DNA of 58,021 nt from Bacteroidales bacterium. Lineage in GTDB: Bacteria > Bacteroidota > Bacteroidia > Bacteroidales > Lentimicrobiaceae. Positions 25,284 through 34,693 of this stretch are shown here, one piece after another. Location of the stretch: contig JALHHH010000036.1 in the NCBI GenBank assembly GCA_022837485.1, forward strand, positions 1-58,021. The letters are read 5' to 3'. The notes under the pieces are model-generated. The model searched no databases. It saw only the letters and a program-made list of their open reading frames with translations, and was not told where the DNA came from. Numbering within the stretch: position 1 is the first letter of the stretch; each line of letters begins with the position of its first letter. The position numbers were made by a program, and so were the translations under genes.

Positions 25284-27647
25284 TCAATACAGAAGGGTTA
25301 CGCTTCCATGGGTCTTTTTATTGACAAACAAACCCTCAGGCGTACATCTTTCAATGTCGAAAACAACGTAATATACTCCCGTCGGGCAGCGTTCGTTCAT
25401 AAAATAGCCGTCCCAGCCTTCTTCCGGATCATTCGTTTCGAAAAGTACCACACCCCAGCGATTTGCTATCGTCATCTTATAACGGCCGGCATTGTGCAGC
25501 ACAGGTTTAAAGGTGTCGTTGATCCCATCATGGTTTGGAGTGAACACATTGGGAATTACTAAACTGAACTCACAGCATACGGACACCATAAGCGAATCCG
25601 CTGCAGAACACCGATCTGCAGTGAATGCAACAAGACTGTAGATTCCCGGAGTATCCACATGATAAACCGGGGAATTACTTCCGTCGTTCCAGAGATAGCT
25701 TTCAAACCCGGATACGATCAGGTCTATCCCTCCGGGTGAGCACAGCAAGGTATCGACTCCGAGAGAAAGCTCGGGTACGTAGAAATGATCCACTAAAAAG
25801 CTGTGCTCGGAATAACACCCCGATGTACCGGTTTTTTTCACAGAATAAAAACCCGGATCAGCGATAGTGCGTGTGGATGATGTCAGCATATCGATCCATT
25901 GGTAGGTAAACTGATCATCACCGGCCGATATAACAAGAACCGAATCGGGGCAAATGATGTAGCTGCCCAGAAGGTCAATTTCAGGACCCGGAATAGTAAC
26001 AATATTTGCCGTATCGGAAACCGAGCACCCGAATTCAGACATTTTTCGCACCCAGTATTTACCGGAAGCCGTAACGTTTATTGCCGGGCTTGTAAGGCCA
26101 TTGCTCCACAAATAATTATAACCCGGTTCACCGGCGGTCAGCGTTGCAGAATCTCCTTCGCAAAATTTCAGCGTATCGGGCAGATCTGTCTGTGGCATTG
26201 GATATATTTCAATTTCCATAGAAGCCTCCAGCTCACTGCCTCCGGAACTGATTATAAATGTTATGGTGTAATTTCCCGGAGCCGCGAAACGATGTTGCGC
26301 ATAAAGGATATCGGATGTATTATCGGGTGAACCCGGATCTCCAAAATCCCAGAGGACCCAATCGTGTTCCAGCAGCAGGTTTCCGAAGAGGTTTGCACTG
26401 AAATGAACCGTATCTTCAAGACAGGAATTCATCCCGTTAAGGGTGACGGCAGGAACAAAAAAGCTTTGTATAAACGTTGGTAATCCCATCAGCGAACCAC
26501 GGTTCGCTCCCAGACTCAGATATTCATCCACATAATTGCAGGCAGCCCCCTCCTCATTCGGGTTATGAATCACACCCAGATATCTGGAAAATACGTCGGG
26601 ACGGTTATAACGGGCAACGTAAATTTTGCCATCCGGAGCCATTTGAAGACACCCCGGAGCCATCCCGGTTGAGGCAATCAGTGTGCTGGTCTTTTGCCCG
26701 AGATTAATCTGATGAATTTGTTTCAGATCGTATGACACCGAGGCATAAAGAAATTGAGAATCACCGGAAAATTCAACACCATATGTGGCATCCGGAAATG
26801 AATAGGAGGAATGGAAACCCACATCCCCGGTTCCAGGATTAAAATTGAAAACATCCACCCGACGTTCGTGGTAGGTAGCCATCGCAAGATATCTGCCATC
26901 GGTTGAAAACTTAAGATAGCCCTGAACACCGCTTGTCAGGATCTGACCGGCAAAGGAAGATTTCACTTCAGAACTTACCCCGGCAGCAGTTATCAGATAA
27001 CTCTTGAATTCAGTGGATTCCCGTTCATGAATCACAACCCAGATGTCTGAATGATTGGAGTGACTGACTGCAGAAATCTTTTCTGCAGAATTTGACTGCA
27101 GAAAAACATTTTTTGTCACTACGGCTCCCTGCCCCCCTGCCTGTTTCATATCCACCACCGAATAGTAAAGATCTCCGCCCGAGTAAGCATAATCAACGGT
27201 AAAAACTATAAACCTGTCAGCATCGCCGGGAATAGGAATGATTACTCCCGACTGAGTTGACGAAGGATGCCCCTTCAAATCGTTACCATTTTCCATCACA
27301 TTATGTGTCCGGTTATAAATGGTTATTCCATCGGTATAAAAAAGCAGGTTTCCGTAGTAATCGCTGATACTTGCAACGCCTTCAAAATTATCGATAGCTC
27401 CGTCAAAAAGAACTTCAGGCGTACCGTTTGTAAATTTTATCCCCGCGTTCCGGCCAAAATACCAGTAGTTCCCATGCTTTTGTGCAGACAGCGATAAGGA
27501 AATCAGCAAAAGCAAAGCTGTAATAGCTGTAAACGGACTAACCCTTTTCAGAAACAGTTTCCGCAGAGAAAAATCAGGAGAATGCAGCACGAACAAAAAA
27601 ATGTCAGAAAAATGAATAAGATGAAAAATCAGTGCTAACTGCTTCAT
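25284..27647 (-). CDS. T9SS type B secreted protein with PKD-like domain
   Basis: About 787 residues from ATG 27647. The signal core is FTAITALLLLISLSLSAQ, unusually far from the ATG (about 38 residues); GTG at 27590 would give a normal signal peptide. The first 400 residues resemble a WD/propeller region (NYWYFGRNAGIKF, LLFYTDGITIYNRTH, GYLKFSTDGRYLAMATY). A PKD-like domain follows (WVLWDFGDPGSPDN ... FAAPGNYTITFI), then Ig-like repeats (GYNYLWSNG). The C-terminus IPNVFTPNHDGINDTF ... NRWGVVLFETN ... EGWDGYFMNERCPTGVYY is the gliding-motility-type (type B) sorting domain recognised by T9SS. Surface or released protein; ligand unknown. A non-ATG TTG lies further upstream at 27677. Confidence 0.9.
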   Translation of the reverse strand: MKQLALIFHLIHFSDIFLFVLHSPDFSLRKLFLKRVSPFTAITALLLLISLSLSAQKHGNYWYFGRNAGIKFTNGTPEVLFDGAIDNFEGVASISDYYGNLLFYTDGITIYNRTHNVMENGNDLKGHPSSTQSGVIIPIPGDADRFIVFTVDYAYSGGDLYYSVVDMKQAGGQGAVVTKNVFLQSNSAEKISAVSHSNHSDIWVVIHERESTEFKSYLITAAGVSSEVKSSFAGQILTSGVQGYLKFSTDGRYLAMATYHERRVDVFNFNPGTGDVGFHSSYSFPDATYGVEFSGDSQFLYASVSYDLKQIHQINLGQKTSTLIASTGMAPGCLQMAPDGKIYVARYNRPDVFSRYLGVIHNPNEEGAACNYVDEYLSLGANRGSLMGLPTFIQSFFVPAVTLNGMNSCLEDTVHFSANLFGNLLLEHDWVLWDFGDPGSPDNTSDILYAQHRFAAPGNYTITFIISSGGSELEASMEIEIYPMPQTDLPDTLKFCEGDSATLTAGEPGYNYLWSNGLTSPAINVTASGKYWVRKMSEFGCSVSDTANIVTIPGPEIDLLGSYIICPDSVLVISAGDDQFTYQWIDMLTSSTRTIADPGFYSVKKTGTSGCYSEHSFLVDHFYVPELSLGVDTLLCSPGGIDLIVSGFESYLWNDGSNSPVYHVDTPGIYSLVAFTADRCSAADSLMVSVCCEFSLVIPNVFTPNHDGINDTFKPVLHNAGRYKMTIANRWGVVLFETNDPEEGWDGYFMNERCPTGVYYVVFDIERCTPEGLFVNKKTHGSVTLLY

Positions 27648-27983
27648 AGAAATTATATCACTTACACAAAGTTTCAATTCTTAAAACATGCTTTAATGAA
27701 TTCATAAAAATGTCACCCCGGTCCGTATACAGTTGGTAAATTTAGAAAAACCAATCAGAATTTCTGCATATATGATTTTTTTTCTTACAAAAAAATCCAC
27801 TGAACGCTTCGCAACCATCAAAATGATACAGCATGAGTCTCAGTAAAAAATACTTTTCCTGTTGCCGGATTTTTGAAAACCTGGATTCAGGCACGATGAC
27901 AACAAACTGTTTGCATCGATTGTAAACGGATGAAGGCTGTAATAATATAAGCAGAGAAATGAAATTGTAAGGAACTGAAGTCA
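27648..27983. other. Gene-free AT-rich interval
   Basis: No credible gene, tRNA or strong hairpin in about 336 nt between the T9SS type B gene and the yihY stop, both on the minus strand. It has T- and A-runs near 27770-27800. An antisense-like open frame through 27742-28284 is a shadow of yihY at its right half. No exact TAnnTTTG box was found for the T9SS gene here. Confidence 0.5.
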
Positions 27984-28940
27984 TCAGTGATGATTCTTCC
28001 TTGCGGCAGAAATACTGGCATTCAGCTCGAATCCCAGCAGAATGATGATCGCATTGAAGTATATCCAGAGCATGAAGATAATCAGTGTTCCTATTGATCC
28101 GTAGAGTGTGTTGTATTTTGCGAAATTGTTCACATAATAATTGAATCCAATCGATGCTGCAATAAACAATAGGGTTGTGATGGTGGAGCCGGCTGAGATA
28201 AACCGAAACCGGAGTTTGCGGCTGGGGGCGAAATAATAGAGGATGGAGAAAGCAAAAAACAGCAGAGCAAGGGTAATAATCCACTTTCCTGCTGTCAGCA
28301 TAATAATGGCAACATTGTCGGTTAGTACGCCCACTCTCTCAAGCCAGTTCAACGCCAATGGTCCGAATGTAATAAGTGTTATTGCTATGATTACCAAAAA
28401 AGAAAACAGAAAAACCAGTCCTATGGCTACCAGGCGCTGCCGAACTGCGGAGCGGGTTTCGATGGAGTGATAGGTTTGGTTAAAAGCCTCCATCATACTG
28501 GTTACACTATTGGTAGAGAAGTACATAGCCATCAGAAATCCGATTGAAAGCACACCTCCCTGCGGACGTTTCACAATATCGAAAATTGTTCCTTCCACCG
28601 TTGTCCATACCTTTTCGGGAATAAACTCTTCGAGAAGATCGAGCAGGCTGTCCTGAAAGTCGGCGATGGGGATATACGGGATAAGAGAAAAGAAGAACAA
28701 TATAGCCGGAAAGATGGCAAGAAAGAAGTTGAACGACAAGGCAGCGGCCCGGTTGGTTATAGCTCCTTTCTGAATCCCTTGAACAAAGAACTCTGCAACA
28801 TTATAAAGCGGAACTCCGTCGAATCCGGGAAGTACTATTTTCTTTGACCAAATGAGCAACTTTCTGACTGTCCGGCTTCGGCGCACCCGGTTATACCAGT
28901 TTTTAGCTTTGTTTATGAAGCGTTCAGCCAGTTTATTCAT
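27984..28940 (-). CDS. YihY/BrkB-family membrane protein
   Basis: A 318-residue inner-membrane protein with six helices. Characteristic stretches are GAITNRAAALSFNFFLAIFPAILFFFSLIPYI, a segment ending ALLFFAFSILYYFAPSRKL, and STITTLLFIAASIGFNYYVNNFAKYN with LYGSIGTLIIFMLWIY-type ending, all typical of the YihY family (once misnamed ribonuclease BN). Role unknown; transport or envelope integrity is proposed for relatives. It starts 10 nt after the nadC stop and ends the DUF4783-nadC-yihY operon. Confidence 0.93.
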   Translation of the reverse strand: MNKLAERFINKAKNWYNRVRRSRTVRKLLIWSKKIVLPGFDGVPLYNVAEFFVQGIQKGAITNRAAALSFNFFLAIFPAILFFFSLIPYIPIADFQDSLLDLLEEFIPEKVWTTVEGTIFDIVKRPQGGVLSIGFLMAMYFSTNSVTSMMEAFNQTYHSIETRSAVRQRLVAIGLVFLFSFLVIIAITLITFGPLALNWLERVGVLTDNVAIIMLTAGKWIITLALLFFAFSILYYFAPSRKLRFRFISAGSTITTLLFIAASIGFNYYVNNFAKYNTLYGSIGTLIIFMLWIYFNAIIILLGFELNASISAARKNHH

Positions 28941-28950
28941 AGGCCGTTGA

Positions 28951-29784
28951 TTAATATGCTTTCAGACTAAGGTCCAGGCTTTTGATGTGATGTGTCAAAG
29001 CTCCGACCGAGATAAAATCTACTCCGGTTTCGGCATATTCCCGAATGGTTTCGAGCGTAATTCCGCCAGAAGCTTCCGTTTCAAAGCGGCCGTATATAAG
29101 CTCCACGGCTTTGCGAAGCAGTTCAGGGGAGAAATTGTCGAGCATGATACGCGTTACACCTCCGGTTTGCAGAACTTCATTCAGTTCATCCAGATTCCTG
29201 ACCTCAATTTCCACCGGAAGGCGCAGTCCCTTTTCCTGCATATAGTGATTGGCTGATTCGATGGCTCTGGTAATTCCGCCGGCAAAGTCCACATGATTAT
29301 CCTTTATCATAATCATGTCGTATAACCCGAAGCGATGATTGTAGCCTCCTCCATGCCGTACGGCCATTTTCTCCAGTTCGCGCAAAAGCGGTGTTGTTTT
29401 TCGGGTATCAAGGATGCGTGCATCGGTTCCTTTTATTTTTTCAACGTATTTTGCGGTATTGGTGGCGATTCCGCTCATGCGCTGCATAAAATTCAGAACC
29501 AGGCGTTCAGCTTTTAAGATGGAACGTGACGGCCCTTCCACGACAAACGCATCCGCACCGGGTTCCACAACTATTCCGTCGGCTAAAAGCAGAAAAACTT
29601 CTATTTTGGGATCAACCACACGAAATACTTCACGGGCAACATCTATGCCCGAGATCACACCCTTTTCCTTTACCATCAGGCGTGCTCTTCCATGGGCAGC
29701 AGAGGGTATGGTCGATAAAGAGGTATGATCGCCATCGCCAACATCTTCAGCCAGGGCCTGACGAATAATTTCTTCAATACTCAT
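28951..29784 (-). CDS. nadC: Nicotinate-nucleotide pyrophosphorylase (quinolinate phosphoribosyltransferase)
   Basis: NadC converts quinolinate and PRPP to nicotinate mononucleotide in NAD synthesis. The 277-residue protein contains EDVGDGDHTS near the N-terminus, LNFMQRMSGIAT, ILDTRKTTPLLRELEK, VRHGGGYNHRFGLYDMIMIKDNH (substrate-binding Arg, His and Lys residues) and the C-terminal EASGGITLETI and VDFISVGALTH barrel motifs. ATG 29784 gives MSIEEIIRQAL, which matches the family; an upstream start at 29799 would add five residues. Second gene of a three-gene unit. Confidence 0.96.
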   Translation of the reverse strand: MSIEEIIRQALAEDVGDGDHTSLSTIPSAAHGRARLMVKEKGVISGIDVAREVFRVVDPKIEVFLLLADGIVVEPGADAFVVEGPSRSILKAERLVLNFMQRMSGIATNTAKYVEKIKGTDARILDTRKTTPLLRELEKMAVRHGGGYNHRFGLYDMIMIKDNHVDFAGGITRAIESANHYMQEKGLRLPVEIEVRNLDELNEVLQTGGVTRIMLDNFSPELLRKAVELIYGRFETEASGGITLETIREYAETGVDFISVGALTHHIKSLDLSLKAY

Positions 29785-29807
29785 TTGGAGGAAAAACAAT
29801 TAAACAA

Positions 29808-30218
29808 TCAATCTTCTTCACTTTCAAACTTTAACTGCTGTATAACAGGCTTACCTTCGATGGTTTTGAGCAGAAAATAGGTTCGGAAAATAGATTTGCC
29901 AGATTTATAAACCCCTATAGCATACTGTGTTCCGTCGTTTGAGCGACCCTGATGATTCTGAGAGTAAGATGCCGGAGGATATTTATTGAAAAAATTCCGG
30001 ACTATCACTTCCGATTGTGCCTTGCTGAAGGAGCCCTCGGTTCCCGGCACCCTCAGATCGATGGTAGAACCGAAATAAGTGCTTAATTCCCGGGCATTGG
30101 CAGAACGGATGGCGGAAGCCACCTTTGCAGTGACATCCTGTGCCGGAAGCAGGACCGGCAGCAGAAAAAATATGGCCATAATAAATACTGCCATACCCTG
30201 TTTTCTGTTTCTTTTCAT
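29808..30218 (-). CDS. Secreted DUF4783 family protein
   Basis: A 136-residue protein with a signal peptide (hydrophobic residues about 9-25, cleavage near LPAQ) and a compact NTF2-like mature part: SAIRSANARELSTYF, DLRVPGTEGSFSKAQSE, IVRNFFNKYPPAS and KSGKSIFRTYFLLK. These fit DUF4783, which in Bacteroidales lies beside nadC, as here with a 23-nt gap. The fold suggests a small periplasmic ligand-binding protein, but no function is known to me. A GGCATT/AATGCC hairpin lies 19 nt upstream in the leader. Confidence 0.88.
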   Translation of the reverse strand: MKRNRKQGMAVFIMAIFFLLPVLLPAQDVTAKVASAIRSANARELSTYFGSTIDLRVPGTEGSFSKAQSEVIVRNFFNKYPPASYSQNHQGRSNDGTQYAIGVYKSGKSIFRTYFLLKTIEGKPVIQQLKFESEED

Positions 30219-30236
30219 TGATACTGTTTGTTAGAA

Positions 30237-30254
30237 GGCATTCATGTAAATGCC
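30237..30254. repeat. Inverted repeat GGCATT-CATGTA-AATGCC
   Basis: A perfect 6-bp inverted repeat with a 6-nt spacer in the leader of the DUF4783 operon, flanked by T-rich sequence on its right. It could be a small operator or leader hairpin; nothing else supports a role. Confidence 0.35.
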
Positions 30255-30402
30255 GTTTCTTTATTATTTTTAAAAAATATCAAAAACCGAACCAAATTAC
30301 CGGAAACGCAACCGGAATGTTAACATTTACCAAACCTACGGCAAAATATCGATAAGTACAAATCATTTTTTAAAAATACAACAGATGATGCTGGTTAATA
30401 AA

Positions 30403-30431
30403 TTTGTCTGTCGTGGCAGGTTTTACCTTTG
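30403..30431 (+). promoter_or_regulatory. Promoter of rlmH, TTTG-N17-TACCTTTG
   Basis: TTTG at 30403-30406 and TACCTTTG at 30424-30431 (exact -7 match) with a 17-nt spacer, slightly short of the usual 19. The rlmH ATG follows 62 nt later. Confidence 0.58.
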
Positions 30432-30493
30432 TATCAAATCGGGTGCCGCAAGAGCATGGCCGACTTTATTGCTTATTTTTGTAAAAATTTGAC

Positions 30494-30967
30494 ATGCGTA
30501 TTACGCTTCTTCTTACAGGAAAAACAGACACTCCCTGGATCAAAGCCGGGATGGAGGAGTATACTGCCCGCTTATCGCATTACATACGGTTCTCGGTTCA
30601 TGAAATTATTCCCCCTAAAAACTTCCGGCAGTTGAGTCCGCTCCAATTAAAGGAGGCAGAAGGCAAACTTATACTTAAATACCTGGCGGAGGCCGATCAG
30701 GTGGTGCTGCTCGATGAATGCGGGCAACTCCGGAAATCGGAGGATTTTGCTGCCTGGATTCAGAAAATGATGAATGCCGGTACCCGCCATATGATTTTTG
30801 TAGTCGGAGGAGCCTATGGCTTTTCACCGGAAATCTATGCTGCTGCCAGTCAAAAACTCTCTCTTTCAACCATGACCTTTTCACATCAGATGGTGCGCCC
30901 ATTCTTTATTGAACAATTGTACCGCGCTTTTACCATTTTGCGCAACGAACCCTATCACAATTCCTGA
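30494..30967 (+). CDS. rlmH: 23S rRNA (pseudouridine-1915 N3) methyltransferase
   Basis: RlmH is a SPOUT-class enzyme that methylates pseudouridine 1915 in helix 69 of 23S rRNA. The 157-residue length is exact for the family. MRITLLLTGKT starts the fold; VVLLDECGQLRKSEDFAAWI, FVVGGAYGFSPEI (SAM-binding knot) and LSLSTMTFSHQMVRPFFIEQLYRA are diagnostic. The 3' neighbour rdgB starts 4 nt after the stop, so the two are probably co-transcribed from the promoter at 30403-30431. Confidence 0.97.
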   Translation: MRITLLLTGKTDTPWIKAGMEEYTARLSHYIRFSVHEIIPPKNFRQLSPLQLKEAEGKLILKYLAEADQVVLLDECGQLRKSEDFAAWIQKMMNAGTRHMIFVVGGAYGFSPEIYAAASQKLSLSTMTFSHQMVRPFFIEQLYRAFTILRNEPYHNS

Positions 30968-30971
30968 GAAA

Positions 30972-31568
30972 ATGACTGCAGACAAACCCATGGAGCTGGT
31001 ATTTGCCACCAACAACAAGTACAAGCTGGAAGAAGTAAGCGAAATTCTGAAAGACAAATACAGGCTGTTGTCGCTTTCTGAAATAGGCTGCCTGGATGAT
31101 ATTCCTGAAACCAGCAATACCATTGAAGGCAATGCTTTACAGAAAGCACGGTTTATTTTTGAAAAATTTGGTGTCGGTTGTTTTGCCGATGATACAGGGT
31201 TGGAAGTTGATGTGCTCGACGGAAGACCGGGTGTTTTTTCTGCACGCTATGCCGGAGAGGGCTGCAGTTATAACGATAATGTGGTAAAGCTGCTCGGCGA
31301 ATTGCAGGGCCTGCAAAATCGCAACGCACGCTTCCGTACGGTTATCGCATTGATTTCAAACGGAAAAGAGCATCTTTTTGAAGGAATCATCAACGGACAC
31401 ATTACAGATAGGCCTCTGGGCAAAGCAGGCTTCGGATACGATCCGGTGTTTGTGCCCGAAGGATATGATCAAACCTTTGCCGAAATGACTTTCGATCTTA
31501 AAAATAGAATCAGCCACCGGGCAATTGCTGTTGAAAAGCTTGCCGGGTGGCTGGGAGTACGTTCCTGA
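30972..31568 (+). CDS. rdgB: XTP/dITP pyrophosphatase (non-canonical purine NTPase)
   Basis: This HAM1/RdgB enzyme removes dITP, XTP and similar nucleotides from the pool. The 198-residue protein has LVFATNNKYKLEEV (substrate binding), ETSNTIEGNALQKARF, CFADDTGLEVDVLDG (catalytic Asp), FSARYAGEG and the C-terminal GFGYDPVFVPEG and ISHRAIAVEKL motifs. ATG 30972 (5 nt after rlmH) is chosen; ATG 30990 would also fit the family start. The frame is open upstream inside rlmH but carries no conserved sequence there. Confidence 0.96.
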   Translation: MTADKPMELVFATNNKYKLEEVSEILKDKYRLLSLSEIGCLDDIPETSNTIEGNALQKARFIFEKFGVGCFADDTGLEVDVLDGRPGVFSARYAGEGCSYNDNVVKLLGELQGLQNRNARFRTVIALISNGKEHLFEGIINGHITDRPLGKAGFGYDPVFVPEGYDQTFAEMTFDLKNRISHRAIAVEKLAGWLGVRS

Positions 31569-31576
31569 AAGAAAAA

Positions 31577-31987
31577 TCAGACATCCAGGTCGCCGGCGGC
31601 TTCGGGCTGGTAAACAATATCGGAAATCCGTAGTTCGGCCATACCGGTCGGCACTTTCCACGAAACGATATCGCCTTTGCGGAAGCCAAGGAGAGCAGTA
31701 GCCACCGGTGCAAATACCGAAATTTTCTGCTTTGCAGGATTTGCATCTTCGGGATAAACAATCTGAATCTCCATAGTTTTGCTGCTGTTCAGATAGTCAA
31801 GTTTTACAATGCTGTTCATGGTTACCACATCGGGCGGCATTTTATCCGGGGACAATACCTTTGCCCGGTCCAGCTCTTCTATAAGCGGAGTAAGATTGAT
31901 CGGGGCTTTTATTCCCCCACTCCTGGCTTTATCGATATGCGCACGCAATCGTGCCATATCCAGTGTACTGATAATAATCTCTTTCAT
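31577..31987 (-). CDS. Rnk-like GreA/GreB C-terminal domain protein
   Basis: A 136-residue protein of the nucleoside diphosphate kinase regulator (Rnk) type: a short N-terminal helical part (residues 1-50, DMARLRAHIDKAR) and a GreA/GreB C-terminal FKBP-like domain (VTMNSIVKLDYLNSSKTM, IQIVYPEDANPAKQKISVFAP, ATALLGFRKGDIVSWKVP). Such proteins bind RNA polymerase at the secondary channel without the long Gre coiled coil, so they compete with Gre factors rather than cleave transcripts. Convergent with rdgB, 8 nt between the stops. The leader is long (about 120 nt) if the TATCTTTG box at 32113 is used. Confidence 0.88.
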   Translation of the reverse strand: MKEIIISTLDMARLRAHIDKARSGGIKAPINLTPLIEELDRAKVLSPDKMPPDVVTMNSIVKLDYLNSSKTMEIQIVYPEDANPAKQKISVFAPVATALLGFRKGDIVSWKVPTGMAELRISDIVYQPEAAGDLDV

Positions 31988-32112
31988 GATGTTAGGTTTG
32001 AAAAAAAAGCCGGGAAAGACCCGGCCAACGACAAAATGGGTTAGGTCTTCTTTAACTGGTGAGAATAATATAACTGTGCAAGATGATCTGCATTCTTCGT
32101 TTGATTTTGGGC

Positions 32113-32120
32113 AAAGATAA
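32113..32120 (-). promoter_or_regulatory. Candidate -7 box TATCTTTG for the rnk-like gene
   Basis: Exact TAnnTTTG match on the minus strand, about 125 nt before the start codon. The -33 position holds only A-rich sequence (T-rich on the minus strand). Confidence 0.5.
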
Positions 32121-32195
32121 TCTTTTCATGCGGAAGAAAAAAAATTCTATGAACCAATTTTCCACGTCCGCTCACTTGTATTATCCTGGAGGATT

Positions 32196-32251
32196 TAAGT
32201 AATTAAAATAGCCTGAAATATCCTGCGCATCAAAACAGGAATTTCAGGCTA
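32196..32251 (-). terminator. Stem-loop terminator after the TonB receptor gene
   Basis: Bases 32209-32225 and 32236-32251 form a 16-bp stem with one bulged base (TAGCCTGAAAT and TCCTG against their complements) around a 10-nt loop. In the minus direction the stem is followed by TTTTAATTACTT, a U-rich tail. Confidence 0.72.
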
Positions 32252-32336
32252 TATTAGTATTGCACTATAAAGCGAAGCCAGTTTTCACCGGAAGCACAAG
32301 TCTGGAGAACGGATGGTTTCAATGATTCCAACCTTA

Positions 32337-34693
32337 TCAGAATGAGGCTCTCAGGGTAACCAGGAAGTTTCGGCCCGGAGCACTGATTCCGGATGCGAAA
32401 GGCCGGTACAGCTTATTGGTAATATTTTCAACACCGGCATTAAGTGTAAAATGCGGACTGATGTACCAGGCTGCCTTGAAATTCAGGGTAGTCCAGGCTG
32501 GTACGTAGGGGTTTCCTTCATCGTCCTTAGCATAGGGGGCAGAATCCATTCGCTCCGAAAGGGGCAGATCCCCGTATTCCATCCCGGCATTGTACTCCGA
32601 GTAAAGATCAAATTTCAGCTTCTGTGCTTCCCAGGTCAGATGCGTGCGTCCAAAGAGCGGAGCAGCATGACGTAAAGGGTAATACTTCAGGCTGTCCTCG
32701 CTTTGTTTCCGGCCTGAATCCCGAAGATTCTTGCGCGGGTGATATTCTGAATGGCCTGTACCCTGCTGGGAATTCCTTCGTAAGGGATGGTATCCACTCC
32801 GTTATAGCTGAAATCGCGGCGCGCAAGGGCGTCGGTAAGAAGAGTATAATACACGCTAAGGTCGGCTTTCACGAATTTTCCGATAGTAAATGCACCTCCT
32901 CCCTCGGCATTCCATGCATATTCAGGTTTCAGGTCAGGGTTTGGAACCACCACAGAACCCGGTTCGGAATCAAACACCTTCCCGATGTCGTCGATGTTTG
33001 GCGACCGGAATCCCGTTGATAATCCGCCGTATAATTTAAGGTTGGAAACGGGACTGCTGGTTATACCAATACTTCCGTTGAGCGCCCCTTTTGACAGTTC
33101 GGCACTGGTAAAGGGAAAGGGAAACATTGAAGTATCGAACGCAGCCTCCATGGATATATAGCTGTAGCGCACTCCTGCATTCACTACCGTCCTGGCATTC
33201 AGATGATAACGAGCAGTGGAGTACACTGAATACGACTGCCAGGAGGAGCCGTCGGGATAGCGTGTATTTACCGGACTTATTTCACCGGTAAAAATATTGG
33301 TGCGATACGCTTCCGAACCAACAGCATTGTACAATGCTTCTGCCCCATAGAAAACGGTAAGCTGCTCATTCACCTTCTTATCCAGATCCAGATTGAGAGA
33401 GTATGCATTAACGGTTTCCGTCTGGTGACGCCTGCGTGCATTGTTCATCTTACGATCGTGCCTGCTTTCGCGATAAAACTGATGGGCTCCGATAATTCTG
33501 AACTGATCGTACATACCGTTGTTACTCCGCAAACGCAAAGCCAGCCTGTTCATCATCCATTGCTGGGGTCCGTAATACCACTCGGCATTGGCAAGGCTTC
33601 CATCCTCATTAGTAAGCGTCAGACGATCGTACCTGGGCGCATCAGAGGTTGACGAGGAGTAAAATCCATAGTCGACCTCTGCTTTACCGCCCTTGTTCCA
33701 TCCAACTTTCTGTAAAATGTTATACTGACTGTACCCGGAGTGAACCTGTTTGCGGGGCTTGGGATTCTCCACCGTTTTGTCTGCACCGTCTTCTGTTACC
33801 TGATAAATTGGCCTCAGGTAATAGCTGTCGCCTTTCGATCCCGCTACCAGATCATCGTAATCGCTGAAAGTAAGGCTGGTAACGAAAGCCCATTTCTTCA
33901 ATCCGGCTTTAAGGTCAACATGCGCTGTTTTCTCAAAATTAGCCGATGAAAACCGGGTAAAAGCATTCCCTTTCAGAAAACTGTTTCCGTTATCGGCAAA
34001 CAGCAGATTAAGGGTATGGAAGTCCATTACACCTCCGATGGCGTCGCTGCCATACATAACAGCTCCCGGCCCGAAGAGAATTTCGCTGTTCTCCACGGCG
34101 GCAGCATCAATGGATATCACATTTTGGACGTTTCCTGTACGGAAGATGGCATTGTTCATGCGCACGCCATCCACTACGAGCATTACTCTGTTGGTTGCAA
34201 ATCCTCTGATTATGGGCGATCCGCCGGCAAGCTGACTCTTCTGTATGTAGGCATGCCCTCCGCTTCCAAGCAAATCGGCAGCAGTCTGGGGATTGGCAAA
34301 CGCGATTTGCTGCATATTCATTTTTTCAACGCGCTGCGGAATCTCACGTTCATTCTGTTCCCAGCGATTGGCAGATATCACTACTTCATCCAGGGTAATA
34401 CGCATAGGCTTCAGGTCGATGAAAAACCTGAGCTTTTCCGCTTCCGCAAACGTAAGCATCCGTGTTTCATATCCCAGATGCCTGAATGTGATGGACTCAG
34501 ATCCGCGGAATCCGCTGAAGTCGGCCTGTCCCCTGATGTTGGTAGTTGCAGACACCGCGGGATTGGCGGAATAGATGGCCACATTGGCCAGAGGCTGTCC
34601 GGTAACCCTGTCAGCAACGGTAATCTTCTGGGCAAAGATGGTAACCGATGACAACGACAGAACAGCAAATAAAAAATATTTTATCTGATTCAT
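32337..34693 (-). pseudogene. TonB-dependent receptor, broken by an internal deletion and frameshift
   Basis: An outer-membrane receptor with signal peptide (ATIFAQ-type cleavage near residue 21), a carboxypeptidase-regulatory-like domain (about 22-100), plug (VVISANRWEQNEREIP to about 215, with GSPIIRGFATNRVMLVVDGVRMN) and barrel. The frame stops at 32687 after IFGIQAGNKARTA. The C-terminal barrel continues in another frame: EDSLKYYPLRHAAPLFG, FDLYSEYNAGMEYGDLP, NLNF-type strands, ENITNKLYRPF and the final strand FLVTLRASF ending at 32337. About 20-25 residues usually present between GIQAG and SPLRHAAP-like sequence are absent, so one barrel strand or hairpin is lost and the frame changes. 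Related intact receptors are haem/metal type, from memory. Confidence 0.85.

Larger units (their letters stand above)
31988..32336. other. Intergenic interval with rnk leader and TonB-receptor terminator
   Basis: No gene seen in 349 nt. Its left part (to about 32106) would be the long leader of the rnk-like gene; its right part holds the large stem-loop at 32209-32251 after the broken receptor gene. Confidence 0.55.

Noticed and set aside
27742..28284. 180-codon minus-strand frame next to yihY
   Set aside because: Overlaps yihY in another frame and has no start or domain evidence.
34016..34651. 211-codon plus-strand frame opposite the TonB receptor
   Set aside because: Antisense to the clearly conserved plug region; no signal, domain or promoter.
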